From NCBI GenBank assembly GCA_039654915.1, contig CM077600.1:77447992-77511991 (forward strand): a DNA stretch of 64,000 nt, read 5' to 3'. Every line of letters begins with the position of its first letter. Within the stretch, counting starts at the first letter, position 1. Positions 10,201-21,438 of this stretch are shown piece after piece. The translations under genes and the position numbers were made by a program. The stretch is from Aquilaria yunnanensis. Lineage: Eukaryota; Streptophyta; Magnoliopsida; Malvales; Thymelaeaceae. The notes under the pieces are model-generated. The model was not told where the DNA came from. It searched no databases and saw only the letters and a program-made list of their open reading frames with translations.

Positions 10201-13200
10201 TGTCAGGACCATTGCTCAGTGCTTGGCTTAGGCCAAGAATGCAAGGAAAATGTAAAACAAAACTTGAAGGACTTGAATGAAAATGTGATTAGTGATGTGT
10301 GTGCAAAACTGAGAAGTCTTGGGTTCAATGTGCACATTAAATAATGACTATTTTATCTATTGTGAGAAATAAAGTTAAGTGGCCATTATGAACTTCTAAC
10401 CGAGTGATTTAAGTAAGACTATGAAGTCTTCATGGTTTAATGGCACCATGTAAAGTTTGTGAGGCCGAGAGTGAGTATTAGACCATTTTTTATGCCATTT
10501 GGCGTGTACCTAGCTAATGCATGCTTCCAGTCAAGACTTAGTACTCATTGCCATTCTTAGTCTCGGTTTAACCAAGTCTGGTGTGCTCTTGAGAGCTCAT
10601 AACGTGTTGCTGGTGAATTCATGCCGGATTGTTGATGAATTGAAGCTTGGAAACAAAATCAAGATTGGATTCCTCAATTTCAGTGGTAGGCAACCTTGAG
10701 TTTCAAGTTAGGAACTTGGAATTGAAGAAACAAGGCTCGGCCGAAAGTTGCTCAAGCGCAATTTTGAGGTAAGATTCATAGTTCACTTGGATTTCTTGGT
10801 AAATTTCCATGATCAAGTGATTATGATGACTAAATGAAGGCCCTGTTATGTTAGGCAGCCTTGATTTGGAAGTTTGATCTCGGCCTTAAACACACAAGCT
10901 CAACTGAGAACTCAACCTTTGTTTTGTAGAGGTAGGATTCATGTCTACTTGTTTGCTTCATAATTTTCCATGATTCAAGTAGTTAGAGTGACTAGGTGAT
11001 GGTTAATTGTGCTAAATGATCTTAGTTGCTTGATGGGCATATTGGAGAACTTTCGGGTTCTTGTTGTTTTTGGCTAGCTAGTCAAGTTAATGGTATATGT
11101 TAGAGATCTTAGTGAGCGAGGCCAACTTACTAATGATTTCAGAGCTCTAATGGAAGGAGGATTGGAATGGTGAAGATTGGTGTACAAAGATACACATGAG
11201 CACATACTAGTGGCTTCGGCCAAAAGACAAGTTAGGAATGTGTCTGTGAGTTGTGTGCTTGATTGAGTTGTTTGTATGTGCTAACCTATGTAGGTAGTGT
11301 TAATGATTATATAGTGTCTTGGATGATCCATGTTATACATGTATATGTATTGTTTTTCTTGTCTTTATGTCTTTGGTTGTAGGATAACTTAGCACTAAGG
11401 AGGTTAAGTTTTGGACTTAACTAAATAGACCATGTATGGTCATTATGAGTTGTGAATCCTACTGAGTTTTGTACTCATACCCATACATTTTTGTTTCAGG
11501 AAAAGATATTCAACTTGAGTAGTTGTGATTGTGTGGATTTTGCTAGTGTGCTAGTGTATCTTGGAGTTCAAGGTAAGTGCCAATGATTGCTTGGCTTATG
11601 GTTATGGTTATGTATGTACAAGTCTTGAGTTATAGTTTTGGCCGAAACTTATACTTTAAGTTTTGCAGGCTTGAGTAGTTGTGGGACTGTTTAGGTGAGC
11701 AGGATGGATGTCTGGACGATTGCTTTGATTGTGGTCTTCACGTTTATGACCATGAACATGGCAACAGGCCTAGTGTTGCAGTGTGTCCTCCTCTATGGCA
11801 CACTTAAGGTTCCTTTTGCAGAGTGAAGTTCTCAGGTTGGAAGCATAATTTGGTAAGCTTTGAACTTTGGTGAACCTTAGCATGTGGCCAAGTCATGTGT
11901 ACTCTATAGGCTAACTTTTGTTTTACATATGTGTAGTCTCGGGTGCACCTAGGTTTTGTGGTACTTGTTAGTGTTGTGCCCAAAAAAGCCAATCATGAGA
12001 TGATTGTATTTTTTCACATTGAGTCATGATATTTTATTGAGGCATTAATCCAGCAGTTTTGTTTGTTGTTTTGTTTCTGCATAACGTAATAAACATAGTT
12101 GTAACCCTAGAATAATGATATTCTTAAATGTCCCTAGTCTAGTATTATTGTGGAGCGGGTTGCAATAATACATAATGACTAGCATATGTGGAGACTAATA
12201 TGAGATATGTAGTCTACATATGGGTACAAGTTGGAGAACTTGTGTACTGGACCGACCCACCATGAGAACACTTCATGGATCGTTATATGACTGTCATAAG
12301 TGATTCTCATAGTGATCATGGTATATGTAGTCCTTTGACCTAAGATCATCAAGGTTCCCTACATGTGAGTCACATACTTTGATACTTTCCTTTGTTGCTC
12401 GTAACTGAGTAAACTTGAAGGAGGTCATTGGGTATCTCACATCTCATGCGGAGGGATTTGTATGATCAAGATGGGATTTGTCCCTCCTATGTAACGGGAG
12501 TGATATCTTTGGGCCCCTTGATAAAGTGAGACTTAGAAAATGCATGGCCATGCTCTGATGAGTTGATATATGATATCAATGTCGTCAGTTTAAGTTGGTC
12601 TACTCAGTAATCAAGAAACCAAAGATTGGGCTATACGAGAGTGACACATTCCATGTCTCGTGCTTAGTCTTGATATCTTGGACAAAGGGACAATGGCATA
12701 TATCGGTGATGATCATAAAGGTTTAGTCGATTCACAGACAATCTTGTCACTTGGGTAGCAATGATGTGTTGCTAGACACCGCTCATTGCTTATGATCATA
12801 AATGTGATTTATGATCATTGCCAACATGGCAAGAGCCTATTGGGTCACACACATAGAGCTATTTGGATCATTAGAGTGCATGGGCTAATTATTTGGGTTA
12901 TGGTTTCACTTTAATTTCGTATTAATAATGGGCCAAGGAGTTGAGCCATTATTAAGCCCGAAATTAAATCCTAATTGGATTAGGGCTTTGAAACCCATTA
13001 GGCCTGGAAGTTGAGTCTCACTATAAATACAACTTTTAAGTGAGAAATTCACAGGTCTCGTTGCCCTAGCCTCCCAAAAGGACAGTCGCATTCTTCTCTT
13101 GCAATTCCTTGGAGGACGCAAGCTAGCACTGCGAGCGCAAGAGAAACGCATCTGCCGGGACGCGGTGGAAGTGTGGTGATCCCGAGAGGCTTGTGTGGAT

Positions 13201-13972
13201 ACCATAGAGAGCCTGAACACGTCAACTGTTCAGGTTTTGTGATTCAACTCTACAGTTGAGTGAGAGATCTCAACCAAAAATTAGGTATGAAATTTTCGAA
13301 CACCCAGTTTACCTTTTTTCACTTGGATCCTGGAGGGTTTCGGTTAAATTCCGCTGCGCTGTTTGGCTCCCGAAACCGAACAGTACTTGGAGTACTTTTG
13401 TATGCCAAATTATGCTTGGTGGATGATGGTTTTGGACTTGTAAATGATGGATGCTTATGAGCCAAGTAAGTCTTGTATATATATGACTGATGGATGTGTT
13501 TGAATGGAAAACCTCTTATGTTCTAGCTTGGCCGAATGTTCATATGCATATGAAAGTTGGTTTTCAAACCTTAAAGACTTAGGTGGGCTTTTTTGTTTCC
13601 ATGCATGGTAGTACACTTGAAAAGGTCACACAACTTAGACACTTATTACATGAGTGTATGCCTTGCTTGCATTGTAAGATATCTTTTATGGCTTGCTTGT
13701 TATGCAAGTTATCAATTACAACCTTGCTTGTATTGCAAGTTAGTGGTAGTGGGCCTTTCTTCTGTTGCAAGTATTTGTTTTAATACTCTTAAAAGCCTCC
13801 TGGGCCACCTCCCAGGCCCGTTAACTTAAGAAAATAAGACATAAAGCCCAATAACAAAGCTTGGCCGAATTGGAAAGTTTGGTAATAACATTCTAAACTT
13901 ATTAGTTTGGCAACTTTTGAACAAGAATGGGTGAGTGTTACATGGGCCGGGGCCTACGTGGGGTGTGAAACA
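10201..13972 (+). mobile_element. Probable solo LTR K of another gypsy family
   Basis: Sequence that replaces nothing in the C LTR but interrupts it. It starts TGTCAGGACC and ends GGGGTGTGAAACA, a typical plant gypsy LTR end. CACCA precedes it (10196-10200), and CACCA at 13971-13975 overlaps its last two bases, so the duplication fits only if the exact right edge is 13970 or two bases were lost. Without the nested copia LTR it is about 2.35 kb. No coding frame or primer site is seen. Other copies of K are absent here, so the solo LTR call is moderate. Confidence 0.6.
11966..13382 (+). mobile_element. Solo copia LTR (L2)
   Basis: A 1417-bp copy of the L1 LTR, TGTTAGTG to CCGAACA, with perfect 5-bp duplication GTACT at 11961-11965 and 13383-13387. 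Its TATAAATA box is intact at 13022-13029. There is no internal region. Confidence 0.93.
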
Positions 13973-14570
13973 CCAACTTTGGGAGTGTATATCGTCATCC
14001 TCGGCAAGGGAAAACGTCTCCCAAAGGTGCCGCATTCTATCGAAGGGCCTTTCCTAACAACACTCGGCAGTAATGTCGGTCTGAAGGAAACCTCTTGCCC
14101 TGAAGGAGTCTCACACTCCGAAGGGTATAGCTTCCTGAAGAGGTCTTATGGAGACATGAAAAAAATGATTAAGGAGCCTCTGACACAGGGACCTCCCACA
14201 CCCACCTGACCTTTGGCCAGAACGGCCTACGGCCAGCTGGAGATGTCTACTTCTGAAGGTACACACCACATCTAACCACACACATGTCATGATCTGAGTA
14301 GGCTGTGTCAAACGGACTCCTCCTTATGCCCTCCTGTAAATTCTTAGGAATGTCCTTGGTAAGAGGACAGAGAACTCTCCCTACTCATTACTCTCCACTG
14401 TTTGCTCCTTGCTCCCCCAAATACTGACTTGGGCGTCGGAGGCTCCTCCCCCGGAAACACATTCCGAGGAACTCCTAACCCTTGCTCTTTTGAGTGTTTC
14501 AAGCACCCTCATACCAAAAGTCTCTCCTTCAGGCCAACATGTCATACAATGAGGATGCCGACGGGTGTCA

Positions 14571-14889
14571 CCTTGGTTTGATCTAATCTCTTCTTGATAA
14601 TGGATCAAAGAAAATAGGGGGTTACATGGCTGGAATGATACAGTTTATTAGTGGAAGTTACAGGTGCAATGGCTGGTCACTAAAACTTAACAAGATTGCC
14701 TAATGTGTGGTAGCCAAGATTAAGACTTGTGCTAGTGTTTTCCTTCTTTACTGCCATGGTGTGCATGAAATGTGAACATGTGTGTGATGCTTGGACCAAT
14801 ATGCATGTGTTTACATAGTGCCCAAGAGGGCCACTTGGGTATGCACACTAAGGGTAGTGTTCTGATGGCCTATAAAGTATTACCAATCC
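14571..14889 (+). mobile_element. Gypsy LTR B, segment 2 of 3
   Basis: LTR B resumes at the duplicated CCTTG with TTGATAATGGATCAAAG and runs to AATCC (14885-14889), the duplicated target of element D. Confidence 0.85.
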
Positions 14890-16504
14890 TGTTATGGCTC
14901 TCTTAGTGGAAGCATGCCTGAAGAAGATAAAGTGCTCTAAATCAAGTTTGACACCTTAATTGAAGTTTACATAGTAAGAATATGAAAGTTTAGCAAAGTT
15001 TACTAAGTTCTAAGGAGGTTAAGGCACTAAATAAGGTTTAGGGGCAAAATGGTAATTTTTGCATCTTGAATAGTCGGGCCAGATCCCGAGTGGTTAAAAT
15101 GAAGTTTTATGACTTAAATTTTAACTTTAACCCAAACTTGATGAAATAAACAAGGATTAATCAAGAATAGCTAAGGTTACCAAAAGATGGGGACTTAACT
15201 GTATCAAGTCTAATACTTTGATGGCTTAGCATGAAAATAGGGTTATAAGAGCATAAAGGGAAGGGTGGCTACCATAAACCAGAGTTCATCCTCTCCACCC
15301 TCATTTTTCCATCTAATTAAGGTTGAAATTAAAGTTTCTTGGTGAAAAGAGATTCCATCACAAGTATATAGGCCATTAGGAACTCATTTCAAGCATAAAA
15401 CCATGGTTTTGGAGCTTGGAGGCATGTCTTCTCCCATCCCCTATTTTTAGTACGAGGTAAACAATATGTTCTTGATTGATTTCTGGTTTATTTTTTAGTT
15501 AGGAGCTTGGGTTTTGGTTAGAAAGTAAGAATTTGATGCTTGGTGCCTATGTTTTGCTTGGAACTTAAGTGGTGCTTTGGTGAGCTTAGTGGATTGGAAG
15601 AGTGCTTGATTCTTGCTTGTTACTTGGTGTTAAGGTAAGGGAGTTTTATTTTTTAGTTCAAGTAATGTTATTATGATCAGTTGCTTGAAGAATTCAAGTA
15701 ATTCTAGTAATAGCATTAGTTAGTGGACAAGGTTGAATCATGGTGGACTATGAGGTTTGGGATAATTGGAATGATGTTATAATGCATCATAGATTGGCTT
15801 GTGATAGTTGGTTGTGATCTATGCAACATGTTTTACATGTATATGAAGTTTGGAGGCTAACCAAGCATGTTTAATATGTTTGGTAAGTGTCCAAAGTTCA
15901 TAGCAGCAAAATCTATGAAAATTCTGCAGACTCGCAGATTGGTGACGCATCGCTAGTTTTATACCACTGTCCATGATGCATCGCCAATACTAGAAAGTTG
16001 GTAGAATGTTACCAATTGTGGCGACGCATTGCCACAAGTATGTTGGCTGAATTTTACAAGTTTTGCTAGGAAGGTCAAGGGGATACCTAAAGGGGTTCTT
16101 AGGGTACCTTGGGTTCTAAGCGTTCTGGGGGTACTCCGAGACTTTCAAAAGTCCTTCGAGACTTAGGAGTTTGCTTGAGTTTTGTAAATTTTCATGGTTA
16201 CTTCTACAATAACCAAGAAAACTAGTTTACTAACAATCACAACTAAGTACGACTAGCTAGGGTGAAAGGTTTAGAACCCTTGGTGAGCTAGCCATGCCGT
16301 TAGCCACGAGGTTGCAAGGTGACACCTTAGTGCACCTAGTTTACAAGGTCTTTTTGGCCTAGTTAAAATAGTCCCACCATAATTCCCCTGTACAACATAA
16401 AAAGGGAGAGGTTCAACTAGTGAATTATCCCTAGTTAGGCTGGCAAACTAAGCTTGCTAGAAGACAAGGCTATGCCTTGCAGTTCAAGGGCTAGGATAAG
16501 GAGA
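14890..16504 (+). repeat. 5' LTR of element D, truncated
   Basis: Matches 21406-22985 of the right LTR. The last 800 bp or so are absent: similarity stops at GGAGAGGTC, where the right LTR continues with TCCAGGG and this copy continues into copia LTR sequence. Confidence 0.85.
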
Positions 16505-16877
16505 GGTCGAAGGACTACATATACCATGATCACTATGAGAATCACTTATGACACTCATATAACGAGCCATGTAGTGTTCTCATGGTGGGTCGATCCAGTA
16601 CAAAAGTTCTCCAACTTGTACCCATATGTAGACTACATATCTCATATTAGTCTCCACATATGCTAGTCGTTATGTATTATTGCAACCCGCTCCACAATAA
16701 TACTAGACCAGGGACATTTAAGAATATCATTATTCTAGGGTTATAATTATGTTTATTACGTTACGCAGAAACAAAACAACAAATATAATTGCTGGATTAA
16801 TGCCTTAATAAAATATCATGACTCAATGTGCAAAAATACAATTGTCTCATGATTGGCTTTTGGGCACAACACTAACA
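16505..16877 (-). repeat. Copia LTR fragment (L4), reverse orientation
   Basis: About 373 bp matching the first part of the copia LTR on the minus strand. Its right edge is the true LTR terminus (reverse of TGTTAGTGTTGTGCCC). Its left edge is a break at the shared bases AGGTC. Confidence 0.88.
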
Positions 16878-17788
16878 CTTCAAGAAGCTAGTATACATAC
16901 CCAACTAATCTATGACATATTTATGATGAATCTATGCATTTAAATACACTATGGATGGTGTATGGTTCATATATGAAGTAATAAAGTGATGTTTGAGGTT
17001 GAATGTTCAATTCTATCCATTTTGCAACTCATTTGCTGTTCCAAAGAAAATTATGTTTAATGTTTATGGAATGCCACTAAATTTAGTTGAATGACTTTCC
17101 CAAGTGTTTAAGACATGTAAGAACCTGCCCATGTTGGTTTTTCAGCTGGAAATGAAGTGTGTGAATTTTGTGAAATTATGTATGGGCAAAATGGTCATAA
17201 AGTGACCAGAATTTTGACTCTACACTTAGAGTTCCATAACTCCCTGTGTAGAAGGAATATCGGTATCAAATTTTTACCATACCTAGAGAACATAAAAAGG
17301 TTGACCTGGAATTTGGAATTTCTAAATTTCGAGCCCTGTAGCCAAATACATGACATTCCAAAGTTGGCTAAGTTACTGTTCATTTGGTTAGATTTTGGTA
17401 ACCAACTTCAAAAATCCATAACTTGGTCCATAGGTGGGCTTTTGATGTAAAACAAAATTTATGAGTTTGCTCTAAGTCTGTACTTGATAATGGAACAAAG
17501 AAAATAAGGGGTTACATGGCTAGAATGATACAATTTATTAGTGGAAGTTACAGGTGCAGTGGCTGGTCACTAGAACTTAACAAGATTGCCTAATGTGTGG
17601 AAGCCAAAACTAAGAACTGTGGTAGTGTTTTCCTCCTTAGCTACCATAGTGTGCATAAATGTAAATATGTGTGTTATGGTTTGACCGATATACATATATT
17701 TGCATAAAGACCAAGACAGCCACTTGGGTAATATAGTGAGCATTGTTCTAATGGCCTACAGAACTTGCATAGCTCCTGGGAGATTGAT
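16878..17788 (+). repeat. Gypsy LTR fragment, E-like start and B-like end
   Basis: 16878-17050 matches the reverse complement of E's LTR (the 54980-55200 region). From about 17150 it follows the LTR B type (AAATGGTCATAAAGTGACCAG and onward). It breaks off at CTCCTGGGAG without the LTR end. It is a remnant brought in with L4 when D was rearranged. Confidence 0.7.
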
Positions 17789-20700
17789 ACATTAAATATT
17801 GTCGCTGTATTTAAGCTCTCAGAGTGGTAACACCATGGGCTTGACCTTTGCCAGGTCCACCCAGGAACCTACCCCCTGCACCCCTTGCCATAGGAAATCG
17901 AACTACTGTAGCCACAGCAGCAATTGACTCGAGGGTTTTCACCTTGGCGAGTCAGGTGACCAAAGAACTAGCCACCATTCGAGATAATTTTACATTTTAG
18001 AATGGTAGTGTTAGAGTGCTTTTTGATACAGGAGCTACTCTTTCAGTGATATCATCTGCCTTGGTAGATAAGTTTAAATTGCAACGAGAAATCTCCGGTG
18101 AGTTAAGACTCATCAGGACTGCAGGGAAGAGTTTTATTGTGACCAATGAAGTGGTTACTAGGTATCCCTTGTAGTTAGGCAGCCATGATTTCTGTTATGA
18201 GTTATGGGTGATAGAATTAAGGTATTATGACCTAGTGTTAGGAATGGATTAGCTAAGTAAGCATAAGGCCCAAATTGACTGTGCAAATCACTCAGTCGAC
18301 ATTACTGATGCTCAGGGAGCTAGAGTGACTTGCACAGGAGTATTAGCATCTAGTGCTAAAAGTTTACATCTTAGACTTATGGATACCATCCCTATAGTCA
18401 GCGAAGAACAGTACTATTCACTGAATGGGGTGGCTATAGAGGAGGAACATGAAAAGATTCCTATAGCCGATCAGTTTCCTGAAGTCTTTCCAGTAGAATT
18501 GCCTAGGTTACCACCCAAGAGGGATACTGAGTTTGCAATCCATCTTCAGCTTGGGGTTGAACCTATTTTAATACCACCTTACAGGATGTCAGCTCCTAAG
18601 TTGGATGAGTTAAAGAAGCAATTAGAGGAACTGCTAGAGAAAGGATTTACAGGGCCTAGTGTATGTCTGTAGGGACCCCCGGTGTTATTTGTGAAGAAGT
18701 AGGATGGAACTTTTAAGCTGTGCATCGACTATAGAAAGTTGAATGCAGCAACAGTCAAGAATAAGTATCCACTTCCTAGAATCAATGACTTGTTTGATAG
18801 ACTCAGAGGAGCAAAGGTATTTTCTGGGATTAACCTCTGGTCTAGATACTTTCAGATCAAAGTTAAGGAGGAAGATATCCCGAAAATTGCCTTTAGAACA
18901 AGGTATGGACACTATGAGTATATATTTATGCCATTCAGTGGGACTAATGCTCCAGCAGTATTCGCGGAAGCTATGAATTGAATATTTAAACCATTTCTGG
19001 ATCAGTTTGTTGAAGTTTTCATCAATGACATTTTGGTGTACTCACAAACTACCTCAGAACATGAGAAGCATCTTATGTCAGTTTTGCAAGTGCTGAAGGA
19101 TAATCAGTACTATGCAAAGTTATCTAAGTGTGAGTTTTGGTCCAAAAGGATTCAATTTTTGGGGCACATCATCAGTGCTCAGGGTCTGCCAGTTGATCCT
19201 GAAAAAGTTCAGGCAGTAGTTGAGTGGAAAAGACCAACTACAGTTACAGAACTAAGGAGTTTCTTGGGCTTGGCAGGCTACTACAAACGATTCATAGAGA
19301 AATTCTCTGTAATAACTACACCATTAACGGCCCTGACCAAGAAAACTCAAAAGTTTGAATGGACACCGAAGTGTGAGGAAGCTTACATGGAGTTAAAGAA
19401 AAGATTGACTAGTGCACCTATACTCATTCTACCAGATCCGAACAAAGTTTTTATAGTATACACTGATACATCGGGTTCTGGTCTAGGGTGTGTGTTGATG
19501 CATGACAGTCAGTTAATAGCCTATGGTTCAAGATAGTTGAGACCTAATGAGTTGAACTACCCTATTCACAATCTTGAGCTAACAGCAGTAATTTTTGCAC
19601 TTAAGCTGTGGAGGCATTACTTGATGGGGAGGTCATTCAGGATCTTAACCAATCATAAGAGTTTGAAGTATCTGTTTACATAGAAAGATCTGAACATGAG
19701 GCAACATTGATGGATTGAATACATAAATGATTATGATTGTTTAATTGAGTACTGTGCTGGAAGAGGAAATATGGTATTAGATGCATTAAGCCAGAAGTAC
19801 ACAGGAATGATCCTATTTAAGGATCAGGCTATGAATTCCTCCGAAGGAGCGTTATGGGATTGTTTCTTAGCTTTACATGAGTTTTAGGAAACCCAAGAGA
19901 AATCCCTAGTCTATGTCTTAAAAATACAATCAGCTTGGTTAGTTAAAGTTAAGAACGCTCAAATGGAAGATCCATTATCGAAGAAAATTTCAGGAGAAGC
20001 GAAGCTTGGTACTGTGAAAAAGGAATTCCAATACAATGATGGAATGCTACACTATGGAGATCGTCTCTATGTGCCGAATGCAGAAGAACTTAGGCAGCAA
20101 GTTCTACAAGAAGCACATAATAGTATTTTGAACGTTCACCATGGTGTTAGTAAGATGTATCATGATCTAAAAACGCATTTTTGGTGGCTAGGACTAAAAA
20201 AGGATGTTGGTGGACATGTGGCAAAGTGTTTGACATGCCAAATGGTTAAAGCTGAACATCAAAAACCAGTAGGTGCACTTCAAAGTTTACCTGTTCCAGT
20301 GAGGAAATGGGGGTCCATTACTATGGATTTCCTTGTAGGACTGCCAAATACTCGGAGTAAGCATGATGCTATATGGGTAGTGGTTGATTAGATGATGAAG
20401 TCGGCACACTTTATGCAAATCAAAATCACTTATACATTGGAGAAGTCAGCTCATTTGTATCTCAAGGAAATTGTGAGACTCCATGGTATACCAAATCAGA
20501 TTATATCTGATAGAGATCCTCAGTTTGTGTCACAATTTTGGAATGTTTTCCAAGAGGCATTAGGGAGTAAGGTTAGTCTTAGTATCGCTTTCCATCCTCA
20601 GACTGATGGGCAATCTGAAAGAGTAATTCAAACTTTGGAGGGTATGTTACATATGTGTGCTATTGATTTTAGAGGTGATTGGGATCAGCATTTACCACTC

Positions 20701-21438
20701 ATTGAGTTTGCTTATAATAACAATCATCGAACTGTTATAGGTATGGCACCATACGAAGCTTTGTATGGAAGGCCTTGTATGATGCCCCATTGTTGGGCAG
20801 ACCCTACAGACAGGGTAGTTATTGGTCTTGAAATCACAGCTGATACCATAGCTAAGATCAAGTTAATCCAGAAATGGATTACAGCCAATGACCGGGAAAT
20901 TAAGTATGCAAATTTGAGGAGAAGAGATTTAATTTTTGTAGTTGGGGACAAAGTACTTTTTAAAGTGTCTCCAACTAAAGGGGTTACCTGTTTTGGGCAG
21001 AGGGGTAAGTTAGCCCCTAGGTATATTGGACCCTATGAATTTTTTGAGCGAATAGGGAGAGTTGCTTATCGGTTGGCATTACCACCTAACCTATCCCAAG
21101 TGCATAACGTGTTTCACGTTAGTCTACTTAGAAAATGCATAGTGGATCCAGGACAGGTAGTTAATCCTTCAGTGGTACCCATTTAGGAAGACTTGACCTA
21201 CGAAGAGAAACCCGTTAGAATACTTGATAGGCACGTAAAGAAACTTCGAACTAAGTTGATTCTGATGGTTAAGAACCTCTGGTCTAACCATAGTAAGGAG
21301 GAAGCTACCAAGGAAATGGAGCAAGATATGCTGAAAAGATATCCTAGTGTTTTTCCAGAATTGCAACAAAATTTGGGATACCAAATTACCAAAAGGAGGG
21401 GAGAATTTTATGGCTCTCCTAGTGAGAAGCATGCCTGA
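17789..21438 (+). pseudogene. Element D pol: protease, RT, RNase H, integrase, chromodomain (broken)
   Basis: About 200 bp of unclear gag remnant come first. From 18001 one frame runs to 21438 without a frameshift, cut only by about a dozen stops, including 18172, 18250, 18670, 18700, 18979, 19534, 19681, 19708, 20389 and 21184. Protease has LFDTGAT. RT has LCIDYRKLN, but the catalytic FIDD box reads FIND (AAT at 19024-19026). RNase H has YTDTSGSG, but TDHKSL reads TNHKSL. Integrase has a zinc-finger region (LTCQMVKAEH) and the D, D, E residues in TMDFL, SDRDPQF and SERVIQ. A chromodomain-like tail (EEKPVRILDR to RYPSVF) follows, and the frame ends just inside the LTR. Several stops fit TGG to TAG or CGA to TGA changes, as from methylated cytosine. 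RT is inactive. Confidence 0.93.
21391..21405 (+). other. Polypurine tract of element D
   Basis: AAAAGGAGGGGAGAA stands directly before the right LTR. Confidence 0.8.

Larger units (their letters stand above)
7027..14570 (+). mobile_element. Non-autonomous LTR retrotransposon C, with nested insertions
   Basis: The two ends are direct repeats: the LTR at 7027-7858 and the LTR at 9916-14570 (split by K), both starting TGATAGCC and ending in CA. CCTTG at 7022-7026 and 14571-14575 is a perfect target duplication. A purine tract before the right LTR sets plus orientation. The internal part (7859-9915) is only about 2.06 kb and has no gag, protease, RT or integrase on the sense strand. It instead holds a gene on the opposite strand. 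Antisense extra genes are known from autonomous Tat-lineage gypsy elements such as maize Grande. Assigning C to that lineage is an inference. Confidence 0.88.
9916..14570 (+). repeat. 3' LTR of element C, interrupted by K
   Basis: Its two parts, 9916-10200 and about 13973-14570, together match the 5' LTR at 7027-7858. The end is GGGTGTCA. The TATA is mutated to TGTAAAT near 14335. The insertion point in the LTR is at CCCACCAAC. Confidence 0.83.

Noticed and set aside
13583..14209. Several short plus-strand frames at 13583-14209
   Set aside because: They cross the K/C LTR boundary and contain LTR sequence; no family similarity.
17789..18000. Proline-rich stretch before the D protease as a separate gene
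   Set aside because: It has no start or stable frame and sits where the end of gag is expected; I treat it as a D remnant.
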